From positions 62,001-126,000 of the forward strand of contig NZ_CANMVL010000002.1 in NCBI RefSeq assembly GCF_947501415.1: a stretch of DNA of 64,000 nucleotides, in the 5' to 3' direction. The notes under the pieces are model-generated. The model was given only the letters and a program-made list of their open reading frames with translations, made no database searches and was not told the DNA's origin. Positions within the stretch are counted from its first letter, which is position 1. Each line of letters opens with the position of its first letter. The translations under genes and the position numbers were made by a program. Source of the stretch: an uncultured Halomonas sp. (lineage in GTDB: Bacteria > Pseudomonadota > Gammaproteobacteria > Pseudomonadales > Halomonadaceae). Below are positions 18,821 through 30,059 of the stretch, piece by piece.

Positions 18821-19435
18821 CTAGCGGATCACGACGCGTGTGCCAATGTCGATCAAACCAGACAGTTGCTCGATCTGCCTGTCCGTCACCGCCACACACC
18901 CCTGGGTCCAGTGAAACTGGCGATGAATCTCGGGGTCACCCTTGCCGACACCGTGCAGGCCAATGTAGCCACCCAGCGCCGTTTCCTGGGGTGGATGACC
19001 ATTGAGCCGGTAGTAACGGAAGTAGTCGTCGTAGTCCTGCTGGGTATAGATGCCTTCATCCAGCGCCACCCGAGCATGGGCGGGGGTCGGATAATCCAAC
19101 CCGATGAACAGGTGCCAGTCACTCTCGTGATTAAAGCGGTTGACGCGAAACTCGCCCTTGGGAGTCGCACCACTGCCCTGCAGACGCATCGGCCTGGCAC
19201 CACCCCGCCCCAGCGAGATCGGCGAGAAGTGGGCCAGCTCGCGATTGCCTCGGTAGACGATCAGCTTCGCCTCACGGTCATCCACCAGTACCCAGACCTC
19301 CTCACCATGACGGGGAAGGTGCGCCCGGGAGAGCTGTGTCTCGATCAGATTGGCCCTGGCCGACTCGATTCCGAGCAGCGCCAAGGGGCTTGCGAGAACG
19401 AGTCGACTGAAGCGTCGACGGGAGAGTGAAGACAT
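18821..19435 (-). CDS. Second L,D-transpeptidase family protein (YkuD domain)
   Basis: A 204-residue exported YkuD protein without a LysM domain. The N-terminus SLSRRRFSRLVLAS has a twin-arginine-like motif before a hydrophobic stretch and a cleavage site near ARA-NL (residue 29). The catalytic block is GLHGVGKGD with His161 and TQGCVAVTD with Cys180. It may cross-link peptidoglycan, or cut Lpp from it as described for DpaA/YafK; sequence alone does not decide. A 15-bp tandem array abuts its start codon, and no clear Shine-Dalgarno is seen. Confidence 0.85.
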   Translation of the reverse strand: MSSLSRRRFSRLVLASPLALLGIESARANLIETQLSRAHLPRHGEEVWVLVDDREAKLIVYRGNRELAHFSPISLGRGGARPMRLQGSGATPKGEFRVNRFNHESDWHLFIGLDYPTPAHARVALDEGIYTQQDYDDYFRYYRLNGHPPQETALGGYIGLHGVGKGDPEIHRQFHWTQGCVAVTDRQIEQLSGLIDIGTRVVIR

Positions 19436-19436
19436 C

Positions 19437-19541
19437 GTTTGGCGACTCTTGGTTTGGCAACACGTGGTTTAATAACTCGTGATTTAACAACTCGTGATCT
19501 AACAACTAGCAGTTTATCAACTCGTAGTTTGGCAACGCGTG
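19437..19541. repeat. Degenerate 15-bp tandem array, 7 units
   Basis: Seven units of 15 bp start at 19437, 19452, 19467, 19482, 19497, 19512 and 19527, with consensus gtttaacaactcgtg. The array starts one base upstream of the L,D-transpeptidase ATG (19435). No spacers are present. It is much richer in AT than its surroundings. Confidence 0.85.
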
Positions 19542-19659
19542 AAACGGCTATCGAGCATTGTCGGGGTTTGGCGACAGCTTGGCGAAAGCGTCGCGATAGT
19601 TACGCGACAATGCGGCTAGACCCTTTATAGCGCACCAGCAGGCGCTCTGTCAGGCGCTG

Positions 19660-19733
19660 CCGTCGGCTGACAGCACCACTCAAGGCTGTTCCGGCGACAG
19701 GCCGGCGGGATACCTCCCCCTTATCGTAGCCAA
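19660..19733 (+). repeat. Remnant of the dispersed element (copy G, subfamily II left arm)
   Basis: The block cagcaccactcaaggctg, ttccggcgacaggcc and atacctccc matches the left arm of copy B, with internal deletions and no right arm. It occupies the gap between the transpeptidase leader and the ybiT stop; nothing else is seen in 19542-19760. Confidence 0.6.
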
Positions 19734-19760
19734 TTTGCGACAACCATTCGGCGGTCATGC

Positions 19761-21353
<1,593 letters not shown>

Positions 21354-21436
21354 GGCAAGCGTCCGTTCGAAGCAGAGTGGGGGCGCGATTGTACCGATTA
21401 TCGGCGCGTCTCACAGTGCAACGCGTTACTGCCCCG

Positions 21437-21606
21437 GAGCTATTGCAGATGGCAGCACCGCTCAAGGCTGTTCCGGCGACAGGCCTTCGAGGGGGCGCTG
21501 TAAATACCTCCCTGTACGCTACCTCGGCCGTCCCTGGTCCTCGGACCCCCTCTCCGACCTGTCCCCGGCGCCTTTCGCTATCTACCTGACGGTCACGGCG
21601 CTAGCC
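21437..21606 (+). repeat. Dispersed palindromic element, copy B (subfamily II)
   Basis: A full 170-bp copy. The left end is gagctattgcag and the right end is cacggcgctagcc, which is a degraded inverted version of it. The left arm ccggcgacaggccttcgagg pairs with the right arm ccctctccgacctgtccccg. The centre is gtaaatacctccctgtacgc, followed by tcctcggacc. It lies between ybiT and the GIY-YIG-like gene. Confidence 0.85.
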
Positions 21607-21667
21607 ATGGTGACTACCCAGTGCACCCTTCCAACGAAAGACTCGAGCCGGGCGCGCTGGGCCTCGC

Positions 21668-22099
21668 TTAGTCGAGTCGCTCGACAGTGAAGATGGCCTG
21701 CAGCTTGTCCTTCTGGCCGTAGAGATGCACGGTGGTGCGGTCGAAGGGGAAGCGCTCCAGATAGGGGCTATCGTTGTTATAACGCGGCTTGTGGGCATGG
21801 ATCAGAGCCGCCATGAGGCGCTCGCGATTGGCCCTTCCACAGGGGCCGATAGAGTACCACAGCGCCTCACCGGGCTGCAGGTTCGACTCCCAGCGTGGGC
21901 GAGCCTCACCGTGCTGGATGCCGTAACGCGCACTGCCGCTTTCGCCGACATAGAGCAGCTCCTGCACCTCCATATTGCCGGTTTCCGGGTCTTCGGCCGC
22001 ACGATAGATGCAGTAGATCCCCGGCTCGTCCGTGGCTTGCGCGATATCCTCATCGCTCCAGTAACCGAGCATCTTGGGCGAAAGAATCTGGTCGTTCAT
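21668..22099 (-). CDS. GIY-YIG-fold-like protein of unknown role
   Basis: A 143-residue soluble protein with no firm family name from reading alone. The pattern GIYCIYR (residue about 27), then ELLYVGES about 20 residues later, then RERLMAALIHAHKPRYNND resembles the GIY-YIG nuclease core, with the second motif as Y-V-G. A Glu and Asn at the expected later positions are present, so it might be a nuclease, but only weak similarity can be claimed. ATG 22099 has a strong GGAGGAGG site 5 nt upstream, which decides the start. Confidence 0.55.
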   Translation of the reverse strand: MNDQILSPKMLGYWSDEDIAQATDEPGIYCIYRAAEDPETGNMEVQELLYVGESGSARYGIQHGEARPRWESNLQPGEALWYSIGPCGRANRERLMAALIHAHKPRYNNDSPYLERFPFDRTTVHLYGQKDKLQAIFTVERLD

Positions 22100-22324
22100 G
22101 GCAACCTCCTCCGTGGACCACGACCCACCGCACTTCATCGACAGGACGACGCCAGTGGCGCGGACAGCATGCAATGGAGCCGATCCTGCCGGTGTGCCAT
22201 GCCAACCACTTGCGATGGGCTGATATCTCAAGCGTAGCCAAGCTGGCGGACCGGCGCCTTGCCGGGCATCAACGAATGGTGATGTAGTCGACTCTGATGG
22301 CTGAGACGGCTAGGGCTGATACGG

Positions 22325-22798
22325 CTAAAGCAGCAGGGCCCCTTCGATAGGCACGAAGTCACTGGCCGCGCGAATCAGGGAGTCGGCGCTAAGGGAGGCT
22401 ACCCCGACGACCGTGACCCTCACTCTGTAACGCTCACGCAGCCGGCTCACCAGCAGGTCGAAGTCGCCGTCGCCGGAGACCAGCACCACATGGTCGACCA
22501 GCGGTCCCGCCTCCATGGCATCGAGGGTGATCCCGACATCCCAGTCCCCCTTGGCCGAGCCATCACGGCGCTGGATAAAGGGCTTGAGCTTCACATTGAA
22601 GCCGATGGCACGCAGGATCGCCTGGAAGCGGTGCTGACGAGGGTCGCCGCGCTCTACCGCGTAGGCGTTGGCCACCACTATCTCGTGGCCGGCGGCGAAG
22701 CGGGCCCAGAAGGCGTTGTAGTCGAAATGGCGACCGAAGGCCTGACGGGAGGTGTAGTAGACGTTCTGAACGTCGACGAAGATGGCCAGGCGTTCCAC
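22325..22798 (-). CDS. NYN domain protein (LabA/DUF88 family)
   Basis: A 157-residue PIN-like NYN domain, the fold of predicted RNA nucleases. It opens VERLAIFVDVQNVYYTSRQA, with the metal-binding Asp in FVDVQN. It continues with KGDWDVGITLDAM and VLVSGDGDFDLLVSRLRE, which carry the other acidic residues. GTG 22798 gives the usual family N-terminus; AGGAG lies 11 nt upstream. GTG 22810 would directly abut that site. The gene follows the DUF6586 gene closely in the topA group. The 225-bp gap downstream holds no gene. Confidence 0.85.
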   Translation of the reverse strand: MERLAIFVDVQNVYYTSRQAFGRHFDYNAFWARFAAGHEIVVANAYAVERGDPRQHRFQAILRAIGFNVKLKPFIQRRDGSAKGDWDVGITLDAMEAGPLVDHVVLVSGDGDFDLLVSRLRERYRVRVTVVGVASLSADSLIRAASDFVPIEGALLL

Positions 22799-22803
22799 CC
22801 GGC

Positions 22804-23265
22804 CTACCACTCCTGGCTGGTCTGGCGCAGCGCGGCGATTTCGGCCTTGGCCTGGCGCAGGCAGTCGTCGAGCGCCTGCCCCAGTTCGGCGGAGCCACCC
22901 ACGGCGATCAGGCCAGCGCCGCCACGTCCACGGCGGGCGGCACCCTCATCGCCATGCAACGCTGCCAGCCTGGCGATGAGCCAGTGAAGCCAGCTGCCCT
23001 CCCGGGCAGCCAGCTCGCGCAGGCGCTGCAGTTCGGCAATGCCGGCCCCCTCGGGGCCGAGCAGCTCACGCCAGTCGTAACTGGACAGGCGTGCATGCTC
23101 GGTCACCTCTCGAAGCAGCGCCTGAAGCGCCAACTCGGTCAGGGCCAGGGCGCCCTCCTCTGCCGCCATGCGACGGGCCTCGGCGTGCTCGTCATCGCCG
23201 GCGGGAACCTGCAACAGCAGTTCGGCCTGATAGAGCAGCTGATTGGTACGAGCGCCTGGGTTCAC
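22804..23265 (-). CDS. DUF6586-like protein downstream of topA
   Basis: A 153-residue, helix-rich, Ala/Leu/Glu-rich soluble protein. The start [18 protein letters not shown] resembles the short protein found after topA in pseudomonads (DUF6586), whose function is unknown. GTG 23265 overlaps the topA stop as GTGA, so it is translationally coupled to topA. Residues 35-130 look like a helical bundle. No catalytic motif is visible. Confidence 0.65.
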   Translation of the reverse strand: MNPGARTNQLLYQAELLLQVPAGDDEHAEARRMAAEEGALALTELALQALLREVTEHARLSSYDWRELLGPEGAGIAELQRLRELAAREGSWLHWLIARLAALHGDEGAARRGRGGAGLIAVGGSAELGQALDDCLRQAKAEIAALRQTSQEW

Positions 23266-25892
23266 TTGCGCTTGTCCTCCACCTGCCACTTGCTGCCGTC
23301 ATAGGTGGCCTTCCAGCCGGTGGCCTTGCCGTTTTCGTCGGTCATCACGAACTGCTCCTTGGCCTTGCGCGAGAAGCGGATCTGGGCGGGCCGGCCATCC
23401 GGATCCTCGCTCGGGGCGTCGAGGAGATAGCGGTACTTGTCGGGCAGTTCCTCGGCATGAGCCTTGAGCTCCTTGACCAGAGGCGGGCGAGTCTCGCGGT
23501 TCTTGGGGAACTTGCTGGCGGCCAGAAACAGGCCACTGGCGCCGTCCCGCAGCACATAGTGGTCATCGACCTTCTGGCAGGCCAGCTCCGGCATGTCGAT
23601 GGGGTCCATCTTGGGCGGTGCCACCTCGCCGCTTCTCAACAGCTTGCGAGTGTTCTTGCACTCGCTGTTGGTACAGCCGAAGTACTTTCCGAAGCGTCCG
23701 CTCTTGAGCTGCATCTCGCTGCCGCACTTGTCGCACTCGATGGTGGGGCCGTCGTAGCCCTTGATGCGGAACTTGCCCTGCTCGATCTCGTAGCCGTCAC
23801 AATCCGGGCTGTTGCCGCAGATATGCAGTTTGCGCGTCTCGTCGATCAGGTAGCTGTCCATGGCGGTGCCGCACTTCGCACAGCGATGCTTGGCGCGCAG
23901 GGCATCGGTCTCGGCGGCCTCGTCGGCATCGGCGGCTACCGCCTCTTCCCCCGGCAGCAGGTCGATGGTGGTCTTGCAGCGCTCCTTGGGCGGCAGGTTA
24001 TAGCCGGAGCAACCCAGGAAGACCCCGGTGGACGCCGTGCGGATCTGCATCTTGCGCCCGCAGGTCGGGCAGTCGATATCGGTAGGCACCGGCTGGTTGG
24101 GACGCATGCCCTCCTCGCTCTCCGCCACCTCGAGCTCCTTCTTGAACTCGGCATAGAAGGCATCGAGCAGCGCCTGCCAGTTGCGCTCGCCCTCAGCCAC
24201 CTCGTCGAGGCCATCCTCCATGCGCGCGGTAAAGGAGTAGTCCATCAGATCGGGGAAGGACTCCTTGAGGCGCTCGGTCACGATATCGCCCAGCTTCTCG
24301 GCATAGAAGCGACGGTTCTCCAGCTTGACGTAGCCGCGGTCCTGGATGGTGGAGATGATCGCCGCGTAGGTGGAGGGGCGACCGATGCCACGCTTCTCGA
24401 GCTCCTTGACCAGGCTCGCCTCGGTGTAGCGCGCCGGTGGCTTGGTGAAATGCTGGCGAGGATCGAGCGCCTCCAGGGTCATGCTGGTGCCCTGGGCGAG
24501 GTCCGGCAGTGACTGGTCCTCTTCCTTGCGGCCCATGGGCTTCATTACCCGGGTATAGCCGTCGAACTTCAGCACCCGCCCCTTGGCACGCAGCTCATAG
24601 CCATCGGCCTCCACGGTCAGGACGCTGGAGAGATACTCGGCCGGCGTCATCTGGCAGGCCACGAACTGGCGCCAGATCAGCTCGTAGAGGCGCTCGGCAT
24701 CACGCTCCATGCCGGACAGGTCGGTGGCACGACGGCCTACCTCGGAGGGCCGGATCGCCTCGTGGGCCTCCTGGGCACCCTCCTTGCTGGAGTAGCGAAG
24801 CGGGGACTCCGGCAGGTAGCGTGAACCATATTCGCTGCCGATAAAGTCGCGCACGCTCTCCACGGCATCCTTCGAGAGGTTGGTGGAGTCGGTACGCATG
24901 TAGGTGATATAGCCCGCCTCGTAGAGGCGCTGGGCCAGGGTCATGGTCTTCTTCACCGAGAAGCCCAGGCGGCCGCTGGCGGCCTGCTGCAGGGTCGAGG
25001 TGATAAAGGGGGCGTTGGGTTTCGAGCGGGTCGGCTTGTCGTCCCGGGCGGTGATGGCAAGGGAGGCCTTGCGCAGCGCCGCGATGCGCTCCAGGGTCTC
25101 GGCCTCGGAGGTGGGCCGGAAGGCCTTGCCGTTCTGGCGCACCAGCTCGAAGCGCACCGACTCGCCGCTGTCGGCCGTCAGATCGGCATGAACGTCCCAG
25201 AACTCCTCGGGCACGAAGGCGCGAATCTCGCGCTCGCGCTCGACGATCAGGCGCATGGCCACCGACTGCACGCGCCCCGCCGAGAGCCCGCGAGCCACCT
25301 TGGCCCACAGCAGCGGCGAGAGCATGAAACCTACCACCCGGTCGAGGAAACGCCGCGCTTGCTGGGCCTCGACCCGCGGAATATTGAGGCTACCGGGATC
25401 CTCGAACGCCTCCTGGATGGCATTCTTGGTGATCTCGTTGAACACCACTCGCTTGTAGCGTGCATCGTCGCCGCCGATGGTCTCGCGCAGGTGCCAGGCG
25501 ATCGCCTCACCCTCGCGGTCAAGGTCGGTGGCGAGATAGACGGCATCGGCCTTCTCGGCGAGCTTCTTGAGCTCGGCAACGACCTTCTCCTTGCCGGGCA
25601 GTATCTCGTAGTTGGCCTTCCAGCCATCCTCGGGGTCGATCCCCATGCGGCGAATCAGCTGAGCCTGGGCCTTCCGACGCCGATGCTCTGCCTTCTCTTC
25701 CGGCGACATCTTGCGAGTGGCGGCGGCCTGACGAGCACGCTCCTTGGGATCGGAGGATGTCTTGCCCGAGCCGCTGGTCGGCAGATCGCGGATATGACCC
25801 ACACTCGACTTCACGATGAAGTCGCTGCCGAGATACTTGTTGATCGTCTTCGCCTTGGCCGGCGACTCGACGATGACCAGTGACTTGCCCAT
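23262..25892 (-). CDS. topA: DNA topoisomerase I
   Basis: An 876-residue type IA topoisomerase that relaxes negative supercoils. The TOPRIM domain begins [19 protein letters not shown] and includes [15 protein letters not shown]. The catalytic Tyr is in [11 protein letters not shown]. The core gate shows [11 protein letters not shown]. Three C-terminal zinc-ribbon modules are seen ([24 protein letters not shown] pairs) with a lysine-rich tail. The frame extends upstream to 26018, but ATG 25892 gives the canonical N-terminus. No gene lies in 25893-26131. Confidence 0.97.
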   Translation of the reverse strand: MGKSLVIVESPAKAKTINKYLGSDFIVKSSVGHIRDLPTSGSGKTSSDPKERARQAAATRKMSPEEKAEHRRRKAQAQLIRRMGIDPEDGWKANYEILPGKEKVVAELKKLAEKADAVYLATDLDREGEAIAWHLRETIGGDDARYKRVVFNEITKNAIQEAFEDPGSLNIPRVEAQQARRFLDRVVGFMLSPLLWAKVARGLSAGRVQSVAMRLIVEREREIRAFVPEEFWDVHADLTADSGESVRFELVRQNGKAFRPTSEAETLERIAALRKASLAITARDDKPTRSKPNAPFITSTLQQAASGRLGFSVKKTMTLAQRLYEAGYITYMRTDSTNLSKDAVESVRDFIGSEYGSRYLPESPLRYSSKEGAQEAHEAIRPSEVGRRATDLSGMERDAERLYELIWRQFVACQMTPAEYLSSVLTVEADGYELRAKGRVLKFDGYTRVMKPMGRKEEDQSLPDLAQGTSMTLEALDPRQHFTKPPARYTEASLVKELEKRGIGRPSTYAAIISTIQDRGYVKLENRRFYAEKLGDIVTERLKESFPDLMDYSFTARMEDGLDEVAEGERNWQALLDAFYAEFKKELEVAESEEGMRPNQPVPTDIDCPTCGRKMQIRTASTGVFLGCSGYNLPPKERCKTTIDLLPGEEAVAADADEAAETDALRAKHRCAKCGTAMDSYLIDETRKLHICGNSPDCDGYEIEQGKFRIKGYDGPTIECDKCGSEMQLKSGRFGKYFGCTNSECKNTRKLLRSGEVAPPKMDPIDMPELACQKVDDHYVLRDGASGLFLAASKFPKNRETRPPLVKELKAHAEELPDKYRYLLDAPSEDPDGRPAQIRFSRKAKEQFVMTDENGKATGWKATYDGSKWQVEDKRK

Positions 25893-26079
25893 AGTGCTCC
25901 ACTCAGTGTCGGTGACACGGGCGCGGTGCCGTGCCTGGCGAATTCCTGCCGCCCTGCCTGGGCGTCTGAAAAATGCGCTTACCCTACCCCAGCACCAGGC
26001 ATCACGCCAGTGGCACACCGGGCCGGCTCTCTGACCCTAGACCGCTGACCCGCCTCGGGCAAGCCTCTCCACTAACGAC

Positions 26080-26112
26080 GATGCCCCCGTTGCACGAGGC
26101 AGCGGGGGCATC
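26080..26112 (-). terminator. Hairpin downstream of the DUF3141 gene
   Basis: A 10-bp stem, gatgcccccg with cgggggcatc, lies about 20 bp past the stop at 26132. There is no T-tract on the minus strand, so termination strength is uncertain. Confidence 0.5.
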
Positions 26113-26131
26113 ACCTGGGCAGGATCACCGA

Positions 26132-28669
26132 TCAGCGAGAGCCCTTCCCACCTTTCGGCTTGCGGCGGGCGGCGGCGCCACGGCGGCGCGATGGAGCCTG
26201 CTTGCCAGCGGGCTTGCCCGTTTCAGACTTGGCCGTTTCGGTATTGGCGGCTTCGGTCTTGGCGGCTTCAGTCTTGCCCGCTTCGGTCTTGGCGGCTTCA
26301 GGCTTGGCCGCTTCAGGCTTGGCGGCCTCTGGCTTGGCGCCCTCGCTCCGGGGCGAGACCTTCGACGCTGCCTGGGCCTCCATGATCTCCTTCAGCTCAC
26401 GGTAGGCCTGGTGCTGGGCCTGGGCCTGCTCGCCCACCCAGGCTTCGGCCTCGGCGCGGGACTCCGCTTCGATCCGTGGGGCATGGTCGATGGCGCGCTC
26501 GAAGAGCTTGCTCACGCGTGCCATGCGCTCCGCCGATGCTTCGGAGAGCTCGCCACTGGCCGCCAGCACATGCTCGATATGATCGAGATGAGCCGCGATC
26601 TGCTCGCCGCTCTGTCCCTCGAGCAGCCTCGGCAACGCCTCGATCGCCGCCTCACGATCCAGCTTGAGAATAAAGAACTGCTCACGCATCAGGCACTTGA
26701 AGTCCGCCAGCGAGAGCTTCGGCTCGAGCTCGGCGTGCGAGGCCCGCATCCGCTTGAAGTTGCGCTCATCCGTGGAGGCCGCCCCTCCCAGCACGTAGAT
26801 CAGGGCCCGGATAATCGCCTCGTGACTGCCACCCTCGGCGATACGCTCGGCAAGTTCGGCACGGCGGCGCTCGACGAAGCGACGATGCTCGGGCTCGGCA
26901 CCCGGGCGGCGACGGTGGACGTGGGCATCGCCTCCCAACCCGACCAGCGCCTGTAGCAGCGGCTGCCCATAGATATCCAGGAACAGCCGCTCCACACTGC
27001 CGTCGCGCAGGTCACGCCAGGCATTGAGGCCACGGGTGATCTGATCCGAGGCGATCGTCTCCAGCACCCGAAAGAGGTTGGCCTCTTCCAGTGCGTGGCG
27101 ATCGGCACGGATATGTTCGGCCAGAACGGGAATCGAGGCCATCAACGGATTACGATCCGAGAGCAGGCGGTAACCCAGGCGACTGGGGTGCAGGCGACGC
27201 ATCCAGTGAGCCGACTCGGGCGTCGCCATGGCGCGCACCCAGGGCTGAACGAAGAACCGATAGAGGCCCAGATTGATCTCGGAGATCCGCGCCACGGTCG
27301 CGAAGCGGGTGTCGTCCTCGAGGCTTGGCTTGACCACCTTGTCGAGCTCCTCCACGCTGCGAGGCGTGAACTCGAGCAGATAGTCCCGCTCGATCAGCTC
27401 GCTATCGTCGCGCTCCTCAGCCTCCGTGACCGTGGTCTCGTAGAGGCCAGGGGGCAGCACATCGATATAATCCATGTTGGCGGTGAACTCGGTGTGCTCC
27501 TTGCGCGACACACTGCCGGAAACGAAGATGCCGAGGTGACCGGTGGTGTCGTGAATGCAGTAGACGATGGTCTGCTCATTGGCGAGGATATCGTCGCTGC
27601 CCTCGTAGAGGTCACGCACCCAGCCCAGTGCCTGCGGTGGTGGCGTGATGTCATCACCCTGGGAGCAGAACACCACGACCGGTGAGCGCAGGTTGCGCAG
27701 GTCGATACGCCGGCCATCGGAGGTCACCAGCTGGGCGGTGGAGAGCCGATTGCCGATGAACAGGTTGTCGACGATATACTGGATCTCGTCGCCCCCCAGC
27801 ACCACATGACCACCCCACCAGCGTTCGAACTCGAGGTAACGCTCGGCTTCGGTATCCACCTGGGAATAGAGACGATACTGCTTCGCCCAGAAGGTGTTGG
27901 CCGGATTGAGGTTCTCGAAGTTCTGCACCAGCCAGGCACCATCGAACTGGCCATTGCCCAGATCGCTGAGCAACGAGGTCATCCAGCTGCCACCGGCCAT
28001 TCCGCCGGAGTATCGCATGGGGGCCTTGCCGCGCTCGCCCGCCCAGTAGGAGAGCGGCGCGCCGGCCGTCAGAATCGGACCGAACAGATCCGGCTCCAGG
28101 GAGGCGGCCATCATCAGCTGCCAACCTGCCTGGCAGTTGCCCACCACCATGGGCTTCTCGGAGAGTTCGGCATGGCGCTCGTTGATGTGTCGCAGGAAGG
28201 CGATCTCCGCCTCCACCACGTCCTCGACCTGCTGACCGGGCACCGGGTAGGGCAGGAAGCCGATAAAGTAGCAGGGATGGCCGGCACGCAGCGCCACACC
28301 GATCTCGCTATCGGGCTTGAATCCACCGATGCCTGGTCCGTGACCGGCACGGGGGTCCACCACCACGAAGGGACGCATCTGCAGATCCGTGGGCTGCCCG
28401 GCAGGGGGCAGGATACGCAGAAGCTCGTAATTGACCGGACGAGGCAGGTCGCGACCGTCCATCAGCACTTCGGAATCGAAGCCCAGCACGCTGAGATTGG
28501 TCTGCTCGATATGTTCCAGGTACTGGTTGCCACGCTGGCGCATCACGTCCAGGAAAAGCACGCTGCGCTCGAACGCATCGAGCCAGTAGCGGCCGGCGGC
28601 ACGCCCGAAGCCGAACGGGTCGACAAGGGAAAGCGCGTCGTCCGGCGCCGAGGGTATCGGAAGGGTCAT
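26132..28669 (-). CDS. DUF3141 protein, PHA-synthase-like alpha/beta hydrolase
   Basis: An 845-residue protein whose first 400 residues have an alpha/beta-hydrolase layout like PhaC. Cys179 sits in a lipase-box-like VVGNCQAGW, an Asp in FCSQGDDITPP and a His in TTGHLGIFVSGSV. This suggests a polyhydroxyalkanoate synthase-like or related acyltransferase function (inference). Residues 600-770 are helical. The last 80 residues are low complexity, with repeated AAKPE/AAKTE units ending in a basic tail, as in phasin PhaF or histone-like tails. AGGAGG lies 7 nt before ATG 28669 (ATG 28672 also fits). The upstream palindrome resembles a PHA-regulator site. Confidence 0.8.
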   Translation of the reverse strand: MTLPIPSAPDDALSLVDPFGFGRAAGRYWLDAFERSVLFLDVMRQRGNQYLEHIEQTNLSVLGFDSEVLMDGRDLPRPVNYELLRILPPAGQPTDLQMRPFVVVDPRAGHGPGIGGFKPDSEIGVALRAGHPCYFIGFLPYPVPGQQVEDVVEAEIAFLRHINERHAELSEKPMVVGNCQAGWQLMMAASLEPDLFGPILTAGAPLSYWAGERGKAPMRYSGGMAGGSWMTSLLSDLGNGQFDGAWLVQNFENLNPANTFWAKQYRLYSQVDTEAERYLEFERWWGGHVVLGGDEIQYIVDNLFIGNRLSTAQLVTSDGRRIDLRNLRSPVVVFCSQGDDITPPPQALGWVRDLYEGSDDILANEQTIVYCIHDTTGHLGIFVSGSVSRKEHTEFTANMDYIDVLPPGLYETTVTEAEERDDSELIERDYLLEFTPRSVEELDKVVKPSLEDDTRFATVARISEINLGLYRFFVQPWVRAMATPESAHWMRRLHPSRLGYRLLSDRNPLMASIPVLAEHIRADRHALEEANLFRVLETIASDQITRGLNAWRDLRDGSVERLFLDIYGQPLLQALVGLGGDAHVHRRRPGAEPEHRRFVERRRAELAERIAEGGSHEAIIRALIYVLGGAASTDERNFKRMRASHAELEPKLSLADFKCLMREQFFILKLDREAAIEALPRLLEGQSGEQIAAHLDHIEHVLAASGELSEASAERMARVSKLFERAIDHAPRIEAESRAEAEAWVGEQAQAQHQAYRELKEIMEAQAASKVSPRSEGAKPEAAKPEAAKPEAAKTEAGKTEAAKTEAANTETAKSETGKPAGKQAPSRRRGAAARRKPKGGKGSR

Positions 28670-28732
28670 CATGTGACCTCCTGGTGTTGGCGGTCAGGGA
28701 GTGGGAAATTCTGGGTCGGCCATCCGACGTTG

Positions 28733-28743
28733 TTGCACTGCAA
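28733..28743. promoter_or_regulatory. Palindromic operator-like site overlapping the DUF3141 promoter
   Basis: TTGCA-C-TGCAA is a perfect 5+1+5 palindrome. On the minus strand it touches a possible -10, TATATT. TGC-rich inverted sites of this kind are bound by PhaR-type regulators at phasin promoters. The 307-bp divergent gap (28670-28976) otherwise holds the unassigned lipA promoter and a long lipA leader. Confidence 0.5.
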
Positions 28744-28976
28744 TATAACCCAATTGAGTGGTGACGACGAGTTTTGACGCGTTTCGGAAGGTAAAAAGCG
28801 ACTGCGGCAGCTTGCCACGCGTAAGCCAATACCATGCCGCAAGCGCGCAGCTATGGTAAATTGGCCCCCGTTACCAGCAACCCAAGCGCCAAGGCGGGCC
28901 AGGCCGGACCAAGCCCCTAAAGGGGCACCGCGGCCACGTCGGCCCGACAGACGCCGAGCGGAGGGGTTCACACCCT

Positions 28977-30044
28977 ATGAGCGACAGCACCCCGAAAACC
29001 ACCATTTCCAGCGGCCAGAAGTTTCGCACCGAGCACGGTTTTGCCGCCATCAAGGACGGCATCAAGCAGCGCCGCGAGCATAACGAGCGCAATGAGGGCG
29101 GCGTAGCAGCGGGTCGCAAGCCCAAGTGGCTGCGTGCCCAGATTCCCGGCGGCGAACGCTTCGAGGCCGTCAAGCGCAACGTCAACGAACATCGCCTGAG
29201 CACGGTGTGCGCCGAATCCCACTGCCCCAATATGGGGGAGTGCTGGAGCAACGGCACCGCTACCATCATGCTGATGGGTTCGGTGTGCACCCGTGCCTGC
29301 CGCTTCTGTGCCGTGGACACCGGCAACCCTGGCGGCTGGCTGGATGCCGAGGAGCCGTCCAACACCGCCAAGTCGGTGGAGCTGATGGGGCTGCGCTACG
29401 TGGTGCTGACCTCGGTGGACCGTGACGATCTCGACGATGGTGGCGCCACCCACTACGCCGCCTGCATCCAGGCCATCAAGACCAACACCCCGGAGGTGGT
29501 GGTCGAGGCGCTGACCCCCGACTTCGACGGCGTTCACTCCGCCATCGAGCGGGTCGTCGACTCGGGTCTGGAGGTGTTCGCGCAGAACGTAGAGACCGTG
29601 GAGCGCCTGACCGAGCGGGTGCGTGATCCACGTGCCGGTTACCGCAAGACGCTGGATGTACTGGCTCACGCCAAGGCTCACAACCCTCGCGTACTGACCA
29701 AGACCAGCCTTATGCTGGGCCTGGGCGAGAGTGACGAGGAGATCCTGGCCACCTTCGACGACCTGCGAGCCATCGGCGTGGATATCGTCACCCTAGGCCA
29801 GTACCTGCGCCCTACCCGCAACCACCTGCCGGTGGAGCGCTGGGTCAGTCCCGAGGAGTTCGACCGCTATCGTCGCCTGGGGCTCGAGAAGGGCTTTATG
29901 GAGGTGGCAGCGGGGCCGCTGGTGCGCTCCAGCTATCGCGCCGACCGGGTATTCGAGAAGAACAACCTGGGGCTGGCGGCGCCCGCCGAGGTGCCCGGCC
30001 AGGCGCCGGATGCCAACCGCATCGACGCAATCAACGTGGGATAA
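28977..30044 (+). CDS. lipA: Lipoyl synthase
   Basis: A 355-residue radical SAM enzyme that inserts two sulphurs into protein-bound octanoate. The auxiliary cluster motif [12 protein letters not shown] and the SAM cluster motif CTRACRFC are intact, followed by [10 protein letters not shown] and [11 protein letters not shown] 45-residue N-terminal extension ([20 protein letters not shown]) is typical of this group. It stands alone on the plus strand and converges on lipB. In enterobacteria the two genes run in the same direction. Confidence 0.97.
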   Translation: MSDSTPKTTISSGQKFRTEHGFAAIKDGIKQRREHNERNEGGVAAGRKPKWLRAQIPGGERFEAVKRNVNEHRLSTVCAESHCPNMGECWSNGTATIMLMGSVCTRACRFCAVDTGNPGGWLDAEEPSNTAKSVELMGLRYVVLTSVDRDDLDDGGATHYAACIQAIKTNTPEVVVEALTPDFDGVHSAIERVVDSGLEVFAQNVETVERLTERVRDPRAGYRKTLDVLAHAKAHNPRVLTKTSLMLGLGESDEEILATFDDLRAIGVDIVTLGQYLRPTRNHLPVERWVSPEEFDRYRRLGLEKGFMEVAAGPLVRSSYRADRVFEKNNLGLAAPAEVPGQAPDANRIDAINVG

Positions 30045-30059
30045 CACATCCTCGCCCCA

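Noticed and set aside
19437..19541. Possible CRISPR array
   Set aside because: Units are contiguous 15-mers with no unique spacers, and there are no cas genes in the window.
22325..22810. NYN-domain protein as part of a defence system
   Set aside because: It sits in a topA housekeeping group with no defence partners. The fold alone does not support that claim.
25893..26018. Longer topA start
   Set aside because: The extra 42 residues lack similarity to the family, and the canonical start [16 protein letters not shown] is downstream.
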